64,000 nucleotides of DNA from Geotrypetes seraphini. Taxonomy: Eukaryota > Chordata > Amphibia > Gymnophiona > Dermophiidae. The stretch spans positions 1,674,001 through 1,738,000 of the forward strand of contig NC_047096.1 of the NCBI RefSeq assembly GCF_902459505.1, read 5' to 3'. Made by a program: the position numbers and the translations under genes. The notes beneath the pieces were generated by a model. It made no database searches. It was not told the DNA's origin and saw only the letters and a list, made by a program, of their open reading frames with translations. Shown here piece by piece: positions 12,201-23,944 of this stretch. Each line of letters starts with the position of its first letter. The stretch's first letter is position 1.

Positions 12201-15200
12201 CACTCAGTGCAGCCGTACCATAGAGCGATACAAGGGCATTATAACATTTTCATCATTGTTTTCAATTCTTTTCCCGATAATTCTTAACATTCTATTTGCT
12301 TTCTTAGCCACCGCCACAAATTGAGCTGAGGGTTTCAACGCATGCTCAACAATAACACCTAGATCCTTTTCCTAGGCATTGACTCCTAATGTAGAACCCA
12401 GCATCATGTAGATATAGTTTGGATTCCTCTGTCCCACTTACATCACTTTGCACTTGCTCACATTAAACGTCATCTGCCATTTTGGTGCCCAGTCTGCCAA
12501 GGTCCTCTTGCAATTTTTCACAATCCCCTTGCCATTTAACAACTTTGTGTCATCGACAAATGTAATGATCTTAGTTAATCCCATCTCTGCTTCTCATGAA
12601 TCTTTTCAAGGTCCTTAGTTGTATCTCTCTTATCTTTCCTTTAAATAGACACACACTGTTCTTTCAACTCTGTAAACTATCCTCTGATATCCTGCTTGGT
12701 GACTGCGTCATTTGTGGTCAGGTCAGTCCTGTACCATTCCTCCACAAGAGCCTAAATGTGGTGCCACACAGTCCACTGAACGCACTCCATTTAGAGACCT
12801 AAATCAGTTCATACTCTTGACATTTTTACACTTTCCTTTTTTCTGTGACTATCTCTTGTTTTCACTCGCTCTCTGTCTTGGTTTCTATAGGAAGCATTTG
12901 TAAGTGTCCATGTTAGTTGATACAGTTTCCTCCCTATGTTTACAGATTTTTTAAATACTCTTCCACTGCTTTGTGAGAATTCATTCATTCATTTTCTTTT
13001 TTTAATCTTTATTCATTTTTAATCATTCAACAAGTGTACAATTTAATATCATACATATTCTTGAAAACATCACTTGTAAGTCTATCAAGAAAAAGAACAA
13101 TTGTATATATATAAACCCATAACCCACCCCTTCCCATTATTATTAATAGTATACACAGTAAAATAAGAACCCTTCCCCCTCCCTATTATTCATGGTGTAT
13201 ATTTCAATAAAATAATTCATTAATTTTCTAATTCTCTGACAGCTGCTTGGAGAAAGCCATGGTTCTTGAAAGTAGAGGGTTCAGAGTATTTGTTCTACTG
13301 TTAAATTGTCTTCTCCTAGCTAAATGAAAGGCTATTGAGCCTCAGCTTTTTCAGCCTTACAAACAATAACCCCCCCCCCCAAAAAAAAAAACAAACCAAA
13401 AAAAACCCCACACCGAATCAAATGAAAAACATACTAAATACATCTTATTTTGTTACTGTATTAGGCACTACCTGTATACTCGCTTAATGCTATGCCTTGT
13501 ATAAACGAGAGGTGCTCAACTGCTTTTTCATGAAGAGATTCATTGAATAGTAATCAGGTACTCAAGTATTTTCCCCGTCTGTCCCAGCAGGATCACAGTC
13601 GAACCGTGGGACCTGGGACAATGGAGGGTTAAGTGACTTGCCATTTCTCCCCTGCAGCCTGGATCAATAATTCTCTTGCAAATGCAGTTCAGGCCTGGTC
13701 TAATGGGCGATTTTGTATAGCGATGGTTACATCTATTGTGACCAATATTCCCCATTCACTGTATTGGCATACCTGCTTTAAAAATCCCCAGATGTCTTTG
13801 TTTTCATTTTCACTTTGCATCTGGCTTTCGCTTCCAGATGTAGCCCCAAAATGGCCGGAGAGTGCTGTGCCATGCGGGAACCTAACCGGATCCACCGTTC
13901 ACTTTCTGTGATTTTGAGGCACCTAACCTCTCTTTTCTCATAGACTTGACATTTTATTTGCATTTTCACAGTTTGCAAACATTTTAACGAGAATGGACTG
14001 TATGCAGCCAAGCCTAAATTGACCTCTTGCCTATAGGCCCACAACCATAATCAAAACTAGCCATAACCTCTAATGTTATAATACTCATACACAGTGGTGG
14101 TTATCATAGAAACATGATGGCAAATAAAGGCCAAATGGCCCATCCAATCTGCCCATCCCCAGCATCCACTATCTCTTCTTCTCCCTAAGAGATCCACATG
14201 CCTGTCCCACACTTTCTTGAATTCATACACAGTCTGTCTCCATCATCTTTACCAGGAAACTATTTCATGCATCTACCACCCTTTCCTTACGATTACTTGT
14301 TTACTGTATCCAAAAATACTAGGTCTAGGGGGGCATACAATGAAGCTACTAAATAGTAGATTTAAAACAAACCAGAGAAAAGTATTTCTTCACACAGCGT
14401 GTAATTAAACTCTGTAATTCGTTGCTGGAGAATGTGGCAAAATCAGTTAGCTTAGTGGGGTTTAAAAAAGGCTTGGATAATTTCCTAAAAGAGAAGTTCC
14501 TAGGCCATTCTTGAGATGGCTTGGGGAAATCCATTGCTTATTCCTAGGATAAGCAGCATAGAATCTGTTTTACTACTTGGGACCTGAGTTGGCCACTGTT
14601 GGAAACAGGATCCTGGGCTTGATGGACCTTCGGTCTGTCCCAGTTCTTATATAATATAACATAGTAGATGACGGCAAATAAAGACCCGAATGGCCAATCA
14701 AGTCTGCCCAACCTGATTCAATCTAAAAAAAAAAAAATTTTTCCTTCTTAGCTATTTCTGGGCAAGAATCCAAAGCTCTGCCCGGTATTGTGCTTAGGTT
14801 CCAACTCCTGAAGTCTCTGTCAAAGCTCACTCCAGCCCATCTATACCTTCCCAGCCATTGAAGCCCTCCTCAGCCCATCCCCAACCAAACACCATAAACA
14901 AACACAGTCTGCCCAGTACTTGCTTTAGTTCTTCAATATTTACTATTATTTTCTGATTCTAGATCCTCTGTGTTCATCCCATGCTTCTTTGAACTCAGTC
15001 ACCGTTTTCCTCTCTACCACCTCTCTTGGGAGCACATTCCAGGCATCTACTACCCTCTCCATAAAGAAGAATTTCCTTATATTGCTCTTGAGTCTACCAT
15101 CCCTCAACCGCAAATTATGTCCTCTAGTTTTACTATTTTCCTTTCCCTGGAAAAGATTTTGTTCTACGTTAATACTCTTCAAGTATTTGAATGTCTCAAT

Positions 15201-18200
15201 CATATCTTCATTGTCTCTCCTCATACATCTTTTGGCGCAAACCTCCTATTGTTTTCGTCGCCCTCCTCTGGATTGCTTCAAGTCTTCTTGTGTCCTTCGC
15301 CAATTTTGGTCTCCAAAACTGAACACAATACTCCAAGTGGGGCCTTACCAATGACCTATACAGGGGTATCAACACCTTCTTTCTTCTACTGGTTACGCCT
15401 CTCTTTATACAGCCTAGCATCCTTCTAGCAACAGCCACTGCCTTGTCGCACTGTTTTTTCACCTTAAGATCTGCGGACACTATCACCCCAAGGTCCCTCT
15501 CCCCATCCGTGCATATCAACCTCTCACCTCCCAGCATATACAGTTCCTTCAAATTATTAATCCTCAAATGCATTACTCTGCATTTCTTCGCATTGAATTT
15601 TAATTGCCAGGCATTAGACCATTCCTCTAACATTTGCAGATCCTTTTTCATGTTTTCCCCTCCGGGGTGTCCACTCTATTATAAATTTTGGTATCATCTG
15701 CAAAAAGGCAAACCTTTCCTTCTAACCCTTCTGCAATGTCACTCACAAACATATTGAATAGGATCGGCCCCAGCACCGAACCCTGAGGGACTCCATTACT
15801 CACTTTTCCTTCCTCCGAGCAACTTCCATTAACCACCACTCTCTGACGTCTGTCCGACAACCAGTTTCTAATCCAGTTCACCACTTTGGGTCCTAACTTC
15901 AGCCCTTCAAGTTTGTTCAACAGCCTCCTATGAGGAACCGTGTCAAAGGCTTTGCTGAAATCTAAGTAAATTACATCTTGCTCCTGAGATTATCACCTCT
16001 TAACATCATCCTTTGCCCTCTCATTCTAGAGTTTCCTTTCAAATAAGACTTGTCTCATGCGCATTTATATTATGTAGGTACTTAAATGTCTCTTATCATA
16101 TCTCCCCCTCACTTTCCTCACTTATGGATTCTTTGAAACCTAAAATTTGACTACACTTCCCCCTCCCTATTTGCAGTTTCGATTATTCGTGATTTTTTTC
16201 CCCAGCTCCCCCCCCTGAGAATCGCTCGTTGGCAGCCCACATCGAAAAAAAAAAACCCCGGGACTTGAATCGGGTCAAGGAGGGAGGCGAGCATCCGCCC
16301 CAGAAGCACGGACCTTACCTGATGGTCTAGTGGTGACGCGGGGCAAGAGGGATCTTCCTATACTCCTGCCCCATGCAGAGCCATGCTGTGAGTTCCTGTG
16401 GTCTCAGGGAGTGTTCCTGTTGTAGTCTCGTGAGACCACGGGAACTCACATCACAGCTCTGCACGAGGCAGGAGTGTAGGAAGATCCCTCCTGCCCCGCG
16501 TCACTGCTAGACCACCAGGTAAGGTCCGGGGGTAGGTCAGAGCCAGCCCAAAAGTTATTCGTGAATTTTCCCTATTCGCGGGCCAGATCTGCCCCTAACC
16601 CCCGCAAATAGGGAGAGAGAAGTGTACAACTTTACATTATTTTTGGGCTACTGCAAAATACTGAAAATAAAAGTCTCCTGCTGCACTGCTGAAGCGATGC
16701 AGCAAGAACCATTGGCACAAAAGCATCCTGTGCCAGACGTCTGCTCTTACCTGAATCGCTTAAGGTGCAGCCGGAGGACCTGAGGTAGTCTGTACAGCAA
16801 TAGCTGTTTTTTAGCTTCACTCAGAACAAGAGGTTTTGGAGAGGACTTTCTCCGTCTGCCTGCAAAGAAAAATTTGAATAATTTAACAAGTGGCAAAATC
16901 ACTTATTTTCAGCTAGACACACAGTGGCATAAGAAAAGCCTCAGCTGAGCAGCTCTTTATCCACCTAAGGGACACTGCTGCACTCTCCTTGAAAAGTCTT
17001 TCAAAAGAAGATTACCAGGATTAGGGAAGGAAGCAACACTGTACAATCCCATGACATTTACAGAGTCTGTGTCATCAACATAACAGAATGAAGAAGCAGC
17101 TTTAAGGTATCGGCCCCCTGCTGTGGAAATCAATGACTGCAATAAACAGACAGAAAGCAGGTCCCTTTTGTTGGGACAGAAAACATTGATCAAGCAGCCA
17201 GAAGCAAAGGAGGAAGACACTTACTGTTGCACTGATCACAAGCATATATTCTCCCTTCTAGGGCCTCTGTTTCCGTAAACTTTGTTAACATTTCCGTTAA
17301 TGTGCATTCTGTAAGGCTGACAGGAAGGACCCCTTTCTCGATGCAGTGATAGCGTTCTGGAAACTCCAGGGAAAGATCCCAAAAAGGCTCAACAGTGTCT
17401 GATTTATAACTGCATGTTAGACAGGTCACCTGTGTGAATAAAAGGACCTAAATAAACGGAGGTTACATGTGGTCTTTCCTACCCATAAAATGTGTGCCCC
17501 TCTCCCAGTACAAACACACCCTCCTCATCCAGCAAGTAGGGTGTATGTGTGTGTCATTACTAATTCCTACAACTTCCAGAATGTCTTGTTTGTTTTCCTA
17601 TCTTTTGCGGGCAAGCAGAAAATTAAAGTACCTGACTGAGCAGCTGCCCATGGAAAATGGTGTTCACCACCTTGAGGACCTGCTTGGTGAGCTTCCTCTG
17701 AGAGAAGGGGATGAGGATTCTATGCTTAGTCCCTTCCGACTCCAGCTCCTGCTGTACTTTATCCAGTAGCTCACAAAGGAATTCCTGAGCATCCTGTTGA
17801 TCATATCCTCGAAAGGCAGGAATCAGGCTCCATACCGAATGTAGCATGGCAAAAGGCGACACCAGCGCCCACTTTCCAGACCACATGACTCGGAAAAGCG
17901 TATGCAGTTCATGACAGAGCGAAATGTGCTTTGAACTCCGCTCTTTAGGCTGGACCAATTCCAAGCTTCGGTTGATCGAAGAGCCGCCATTTAGGCCAGC
18001 TGGTAAATTCTGCCTCCCACTTGATCCTAGTTTATCATGCTTTCCAGATACGTTAGCAGTTGCAGGCTTGTTTGATATTTGCGATCCCCCGTTTGTTGTT
18101 TTGGCCAATAACTCTTCAGTCTCATTAGGGTCAAGTGTCAGAAAACACTCCCTAAACTTTTGAAGGTGGCTGAGCACCTGAAGGATGGAGTTCATGTAAC

Positions 18201-19005
18201 AGGTATTTCCAAGATTGCGCAGGCCGGTCACACCAGGGGTCATCATTGGCTTACGGCGGATGGAGTAGAACTGGTTAAACCTGCTGGCTGTCACTCGTTT
18301 TGAGGTAGGGGCACCTGTTGACATCTCCCTGAACTTTCTAGGGATCAAGTTGTCCCGGTGGACATGGGACAGTAGTCTAGCGCTCTTTCTTGGGGGGGTG
18401 CTAGCCAATTCCTCCAACAGCCGCCGTTTCATTTCTTGTCTCCGCTGTCTGGCCTCCTCCTTCTTCTTCTCCAGCTCTTCCCTTTGCTTTTCCTGTTCCA
18501 GTTTCAATTGGCCTCGTGAACTCTTGTCAAACCAGGTTTTCAGGGCTTTGGCTAACAAGGACTGACGCCTATGCCACAAAGCAGTAAGCATCTGTGGCTC
18601 TCCCTGAGAGTTCCTGGGATGGCTGCACATGTGCTCCCCTGAGGCTTTGGATCGCAAGGTCCTCCCACTTCGGAGGGACAGGACATTTTTCTGGTTCCTA
18701 ATCACAGACAGTGTGCTCCGCAACAACTTAAGATCCCCCTCAGGGTTATCATTCAACACATAGTCCTCACACAGGTAACAGAACACATATAATTCAGAGA
18801 CTTCCATGGCTAGTGGATGTCTGGTCTCCTGAAAATGTTTGAATGCATGTTCTTCAATGTACCGTCCACAGGCCACATGAGAGCATTTCAGACAAGCCCA
18901 GACAGATTCTGTGGTCTCACAGTCCATGCAGTGCCACCTCTGTGGGTTCAGGATGGAATGATCTTGGGCGAGTCGTAGTCGCCCAACATGTTTGCATCTA
19001 TCCAT
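9234..19005 (-). CDS. USP49: USP49, ubiquitin-specific protease 49 (complete CDS, 5 coding exons)
   Basis: USP49 is a nuclear cysteine protease that removes ubiquitin from histone H2B and affects co-transcriptional splicing. Coding exons, in transcript order: 19005-17632, 17429-17225, 16859-16751, 10222-10017, 9415-9234. The sum is 2076 bp, or 691 residues; human is 688. All junctions are GT-AG and phases match. Residues 1-110 form a Cys/His-rich ZnF-UBP domain (CKHV, CMDC, CLKC motifs). Residues 165-200 are a charged coiled coil rich in E, K, R and Q. The USP core starts at [13 protein letters not shown] with catalytic Cys269; the QQDAQEFL box is at 403-410; zinc-ribbon pairs are C461/C464 and C522/C525; catalytic His620 is in SGHYTAY, and N637/D638 follow in WVHCND. 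The ATG at 19005-19003 is the family start, 28 nt after an acceptor at 19034-19035, so the 5' UTR is spliced. Intron 4 (6.5 kb) is repeat-filled; introns 1-3 hold nothing recognised. Confidence 0.97.
10378..12075 (+). mobile_element. DIRS-like terminal/leader remnant (USP49 intron 4)
   Basis: Starts with a GAGAAATTAGGTTCTTACC motif that recurs in other DIRS-like ends here (about 22695 and, inverted, about 29070). The stretch at 10880-11480 is similar to 38740-39100. An L2-type LINE end is inserted at 11487-11850. It is an incomplete fossil with no recognisable enzyme region; assignment to DIRS rests on shared motifs only. Confidence 0.4.
11487..11850 (-). mobile_element. L2-type LINE 3' end
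   Basis: Read on the minus strand it ends with the AT-rich tail typical of the L2 copies here, preceded by a short C-terminal coding remnant (the reverse of tcttttaattttgttttaaa). It is nested in the DIRS-like remnant. Confidence 0.5.
12080..12570 (-). mobile_element. CR1-type LINE reverse transcriptase C-terminal piece
   Basis: The minus strand encodes the standard CR1 order: a CKVMH-like block near 12450, a DLGV-type block near 12350, then a MPLYRSMV-like block near 12230. Reading frames are heavily decayed. The stretch from 12570 to 13540 has only AT-rich sequence, probably another LINE 3' tail at 12990-13225 (-), and homopolymers at 13371-13405. Confidence 0.65.
13548..13690 (-). mobile_element. 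tRNA-derived SINE fragment
   Basis: Contains the AATCAGGTACTCAAGTATTT and TTAAGTGACTTGCC blocks shared with the fuller copy at 46457-46693. The tRNA-like head is not seen here. From 13690 to 14100 I see no recognisable feature. Confidence 0.55.
14103..14280 (-). mobile_element. CR1-type LINE 3' UTR fragment
   Basis: Carries the inverted form of the LINE 3' end seen at 3216-3678: an ACATGATGGCAAATAAAGGC start then a CAATCTGCCCATCC block. Confidence 0.6.
14285..14655 (+). mobile_element. CR1-type LINE 3' end
   Basis: Decayed C-terminal coding stretch (ACAGCGTGTAATTAAACTC, AATTCGTTGCTGGAGAATG) followed by a 3' UTR with CTTGATGGACCTTCGGTC. Related copies at 34665-35280 and 58520-58885. Confidence 0.65.
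14657..15985 (-). mobile_element. CR1-type LINE, 3' half of reverse transcriptase
   Basis: On the minus strand three nearly consecutive reading frames cover the RT fingers-palm to C-terminus. They include [28 protein letters not shown] (the active-site ADD), [25 protein letters not shown] and [16 protein letters not shown]. The 3' UTR runs down to 14657. The 5' part is missing, as is usual for LINE insertions. It is one of the better preserved LINE copies here but is interrupted by frameshifts or stops between the pieces. Confidence 0.85.
16154..16624. mobile_element. Tigger-like (Tc1/mariner group) non-autonomous element
   Basis: About 471 bp flanked by TA on both sides. Terminal inverted repeats of about 21 bp (left CACTTCCCCCTCCCTATTTGC; the right one has the same sequence with two changes when reverse-complemented). 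Inside is a second inverted repeat of about 95 bp (left arm about 16315-16408, right arm about 16430-16525) containing GACGCGGGGCAAGAGGG-type sequence. No transposase frame. TIR text with TATTCGCGGG is typical of Tigger-like elements. Confidence 0.75.
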
Positions 19006-19264
19006 ATCTTACAGGGGTCTCCGCTGCTTCAAACTGAGGAGAAAAGATGAGACAACATGTACATAATTAATAAGAAATACAGATGTTTACTTCATACCTC
19101 AAACATCTGCACACTGTTGCACTAACCCCTAGTTCTATCATCGGTGTCCACATTTTTGCATATGCAGATTACAGAATAATGGCAGTTACATACAACTTAA
19201 TTGTTAGAATTAGGCACTAATTAGCTCTGTCAATAGGGTATCATCGGTCTTATCATTCCCTCTG

Positions 19265-19400
19265 AAATTCCCCCACCTGAGCACTTTCTTGTCCAGTTTT
19301 TCTGTTTTGACTAGATTGTAAGCTCTTTTGAGCAGGGACTCTCTTCTCTGTGTTTTGATGTACAGTGCTGTGTATGTCTAGTAGCGCTACTAGTTAAATG
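19265..19400 (+). mobile_element. L2-type LINE 3' tail
   Basis: Contains TTAGATTGTAAGCTCTTTTG and a TACAGTGCTGTG...TAGCGCTA ending, shared with 31245-31350 (+), 55610-55990 (+) and the inverted 21835-21955. Confidence 0.65.
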
Positions 19401-19732
19401 TTAATTTGCAGTTGCATGTCTAATTGCCTTTAGTTGCGATTGCTGGAGGAGGGTGTGGCTGTGGAAGAGGCATCAGCAGTTCCAGGGCTGATCCAGAACT
19501 TAGGTACTAAACTTATAGAATACTGAAAGCAGTTAGGCACAAGTGTTTACGCTGACTTTCATATGGCAGACTAACGTATAATCGCCAATACAGAATTTGC
19601 GCCTAGTTCTCAGCACTCTGCACCTAACTTTCGGTGTCCATCTAGAGCAGCACAAACCTAGGGATGGCACTGCTGTATTCATCCTCCTCCATTTTTTTTT
19701 TATTGAACACCATAATAAGACAGAAATACATA

Positions 19733-19920
19733 TGAACATAAGAATAGCCTTACTGGGCCCAGTAGCCTGTCCTCGCAGTGGCCAATCCAGGTCACAAGTA
19801 GCAACATTCCATGCTACCAATCCAGGGCAAGCAGTGGCTTTCCCCCATGTCTGTCTCAATAACAAACTTTGGACTTTACCTCCATGAATTTGTCCATGAA
19901 TTTGCCTTTCTTAAAACCAA
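19733..19920 (-). mobile_element. CR1-type LINE 3' end fragment
   Basis: Begins ACATAAGAATAGCCTTACTG and includes GGCCAATCCAGGTCACAAG, as in the longer inverted copy at 33826-34245. Confidence 0.65.
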
Positions 19921-20904
19921 TATTTTCCATATTCATAGCCCAATCCCCCAACTCTAACTCATCAAGTAACAATCCATCAGGGATTGGAGAGGGTCTGTGT
20001 TCTTATAGCCCCTCTCGAACACTACTATAATATTGGGGGATTGGAGAAAGCCCCACCCCTCCAGAATCCTTCTCAACATTTCTGATTTCCTTGGTAATCC
20101 ACCCAAAACATTTAAAATTTAGCTTCTATGTGGAGACAAGGACTGAACATAACCCTCCCAAACAGTGAGAAACTGTTTTCTGTATTTATGCAAATCTTTC
20201 ATAATGCAGAGTGTGTGGAATCTGTTCCTCCATTCCTACTGCCTAAGAATACATTTCAATACCACTACTCTGGTCTTTTGGACCGATAATTTACATCTTT
20301 TCCCTGTGATACCCAAATTGCTCTCCCACCCCAACACCAAACCCAAAGGCTACAATTGTGTTAAGAAAACCAACTGTGGAGCTGTACTTTCCTCTGAATA
20401 CAAGTACACTTAGAACAAAATGGAGTATCCATAGACCCTGCTCGAAATACTCTATGTGGTGAAAAATATGCTCTGTATAAGATACAGTATGAGCATTCCC
20501 TATATTATGAACTATAGGGCATTTGGAACTCTACATTCCTCCTTGAACTCCTTCCATTCCTCCCATCTGGTGTTCAAAAAATATATTGTTTTATACCCCT
20601 CCCTGGTCACGCTTTATTTAATATTGATACAGAAAGAGGGTTAGGCTCCAACAGCCAATGTATCTCATTAACAAAGGCATCAAACTAATGTTTCCACTGC
20701 AAGTAAGCCAAATCATCACCATTGCAACATCCCAGTCTCTGTCTCAAAGCCAGCAGAGCATCTCCATCCACCCTCCTGCATACAGTCCTCTAAACTTCTA
20801 CCCCACCCTCCCACTATTGTTTATAATTTATATGGTTTATTTTTATGGTATACTTTATACACGGCCTTTCACAGCAAATCAAAGCTGTTTACAATAATGA
20901 TTAA

Positions 20905-21122
20905 TGAGAGAAAGCCAACATGGGTTTAGTCAAGGGAAATCTTGCTTTTGAAGGGGGGATAAAGGTGAACCGGTTGATATTGTGTATTTGGATTTTCAAA
21001 AAGCATTTGACAAAGTACCTCATGAAAGACTTCTGAGGAAATTAGAAAGTCATGGGATAGGAGGGAATGTCCTATTATGGATTGAGAACTGGTTGAAAGA
21101 CAAAACAAAGAGTGGGTTTAAA
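20905..21122 (+). mobile_element. CR1-type LINE reverse transcriptase fragment
   Basis: The plus strand encodes the conserved RT blocks YLDFQKAFDKVPHERLL and ESHGIGGNVLLWIENWL (with small frame errors). It is preceded at about 20820-20900 by an inverted SINE/LINE tail ending in tttacaataatga. Confidence 0.7.
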
Positions 21123-21834
21123 TGGTAGAGAGAAAGTGTCAGTGGCATCCCTTCCCTCCAGACAAAGAGCTTCTGGTAGGATATATTTACATAATAATAA
21201 GAAAAAGAGGTGAGAAACTCTGGTCAGACAGCTCACACTGCCCTCAGGAGTGAACATGTACCTCAAACCAGAGAATATGATGCAGGCTGAGTATATAGTA
21301 GTAATTGTAAGGCCCTTTCTGTCTGTCCAATCTTCTTCCTGGTGCATTACCTCTGGCTTTTCTCAAAACTAAGATCCTTGGTTGGATTTATTACTATTAA
21401 ATGTTATATACGACACTCTAATGCTGGTCCTGAGTACCCCCCCCCCACCTGGATCCTCACATCATGACTATGACTTCTGCTGCTTTTTCTTCTCTGAGAG
21501 AAATTTGCTTCTTATGCTCATTTGAAATGTTTCTCAAATCCCCTATTTCTCCTCTCCTTTAGGGTATAATTTGGATAGCTCTCTCTTTAACATCACCCAC
21601 ACAATATTCTAGGTGAGGTCTCATCACCAATCTGTACTCACGGAGTCCTGACTAAGCATTCTGCTCTGCAGATGTCAAGGATCAGAGCTTGCAGCGGTCC
21701 CATGACAGCCAAGGGAATCCTTAAGGTGTAAAGCTCACGTTTGGATTGGCATATGGAAAGTAGCCCAGCTTCACTTCACGCTCTGCAACAGAACAATACT
21801 AGTGTGAAACAAGGAAAAAAAATCATCTGCACTC

Positions 21835-21955
21835 TACAACTACCACTAATCGTTTATATAGCGCTGAAAGGTGTACACAGAGCTGTACATTTTGACATTT
21901 ATAGACAACCCCTGCTCGGAAGAGCTTACAATCTAACTTGGACAGACAGACATGG
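21835..21955 (-). mobile_element. L2-type LINE 3' tail
   Basis: Inverted form of the TTAGATTGTAAGCTCTTC tail: contains TTTATATAGCGCTGAAAGG and GGAAGAGCTTACAATCTAA. Confidence 0.65.
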
Positions 21956-22089
21956 CATATAGTGTTGGGGATGCAGAACCCAAAGTGAGAGGAATTAGGA
22001 ATCGAAAGCACTCTCAAAGAAGTGGGCTTTTAACTGGGCACAAAGAAAGCCAACCCCAATACCTATTGCATGCACGGGACTATTATGCA

Positions 22090-22318
22090 GTACAAATAAA
22101 TAACAGTTTATTAAAACTTGTCTTAAGGTCTGGGTTCTTTTGGCAGCTAATTACTCCTTTGTATATTCTGGTTCTTTGTTGTGAGGGACAAGGTTTAGGG
22201 GAATAGGGGTTGGGAGGGGGTGTATTGGGACCGTGGGATAATTGCTGTATAAGTTTTTTGAACAACTGTACCTTCTACTGTATTCATTGTCTTTTTTGGC
22301 GTGTTCAATAAAAAATTT
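22090..22318 (+). mobile_element. L1/Tx1-like LINE 3' tail
   Basis: A G-rich 3' UTR (GGGGAATAGGGGTTGGGAGG) ending TGTTCAATAAAAAATTTTAA. This form is common for L1/Tx1-group LINE ends. No coding part is retained. Confidence 0.45.
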
Positions 22319-22402
22319 TAACTTAAACTTGCCTTAAGGTCTAGCTTATTCTGAGGCCATGACTGATGTTCTAGTTAGTCATTACAAATAACTTCTAATG
22401 CT

Positions 22403-23568
22403 AGAATAGAGAGCTGCACGGGAATGGGGCTGGCAGGGGTACCGCAGAGTTCTCCCTAGGTCCATGAGGATCCCACAGGGATGGAAGTTTTTACAGGGTT
22501 CTGGCGGGTGTATACCTGTCTCTGTACCAGCTCCAAGACATGCCTCCTTCCTTCTTCAAAATCCAGGCAGCGGCTCCTATATGCTGCCCACTGCTGACTT
22601 GGAAGCTTTCCCTCTGATAGTATAGGGAGGGAGAAATGTTGGATGTGGTGGTGACAGATCCTGCATGGGGATGGAAAGGGATGCGAGAGGGTAAAAGATT
22701 AGATTCTTACCTGATAATCTTGGGAAAAGGTAAAACTTGGGCTTCAGTAGGTTTTCTCTTTTAGTTCAGTACTCTGCTTTTGCAGCAAAGCCAGCTTAGG
22801 CAATAGTGTAGCCTTTAGAGTCTGTTAGGGTTTTCATTTAAAAAGTGTTTGTGTCTTGATTAGTATTTTAGGTTGCATTTCAGAGGATAAGATCAGATTA
22901 GGGCACAGATAGCAGCTGAGGAAAGTCTTGCTTAGTGTTTAACTCCCATCCATCCCTGGCCTGATCTCCGATTTATGTCCTTGAAGGCTAAAAAAGCAAT
23001 TCGCTAGTAATTAGCTCTTAAGAAATAGTCTAAGAAATCCTTGGAGAGTACTTACTAATTACAACATTACACAATAATATTAAAAATTAAACATTACCAT
23101 AACCTAATAAATAACTAGCAATCTTAGGGGAACTTAAGAGTACATATTCCAACTCCCGTAGCAACTTAAAGAAAACACCAATATTAAGATCAGTGGTGTA
23201 CCTAGAATTGCGCGGGGACAGAAAGCCCACCCATCCCCGCCAGGATCCTCTCCGTCCCCACCCATCCCCGCAAGGAATTACCTCCATCCCCACCCGTCCC
23301 CATAAAAAGCAGCAATTACTTCTGACAGGATCATCAATTCCAGTTTCTTTTCTGTTTGCGCTGCTGTTTTCCTTGTGGAATCTCTTTGGTGGAACCCTTT
23401 TTTTGTTTTCTCTTCAGGTAATTAACTTACAAACCCCCTCTTTTACTAAGGCTGACGTGTCCATTATATTATATGGACAAACCCTGCTTCCAAAGTCTTC
23501 CGTCCCCGTGGAGTCCCTTGGGTTAGGGGGGGATTCCCGCGATCCCCGTTCCCGTGCAGACCTCTAGT
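22403..23568. mobile_element. Possible non-autonomous DNA element with imperfect termini
   Basis: Left end TAGAGAGCTGCACGGGAAT; the right end reads, inverted, TAGAGGTCTGCACGGGAAC. The terminal repeats are followed by GGGGATCC-rich blocks. The target-site duplication is unclear. The interior includes a DIRS-like end motif (AGATTAGATTCTTACCTG, about 22698) and, near 23440, a CCCTCTTTTACTAAGGCTG block seen in other short elements here, so it is probably a composite. Confidence 0.4.
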
Positions 23569-23944
23569 ATGCGACACCCAGGGCCCATCATTTTTTGACA
23601 CACACCCCGGACCATCATTTCAGTTCAATCGAATCGGCAGAGAGGTAAGTGGATTGGGCCGGAGTAAAATCGGGTTGCAAACCGATCGGTACACGATCGG
23701 TTTGCTTAGTGAATCTAGCCCAAAGTGAATTTGCATAATCTAATTGTGATAAATAACTGCCTGGATCAAAACAGTAAAATGTTGTTGGAAAACTAAATGA
23801 TGAACCTAAGCATCCCGAGGCTGAGAAAACATTTTTTCATTACATTACTAACTTGAGAAGAAAAAGAAAGTGAAGAATCCAAGATAAAGCCCAGGATTTT
23901 AGATGGAAATTCAATTTTCAATGAATAATCTGAAATTAATAGTA

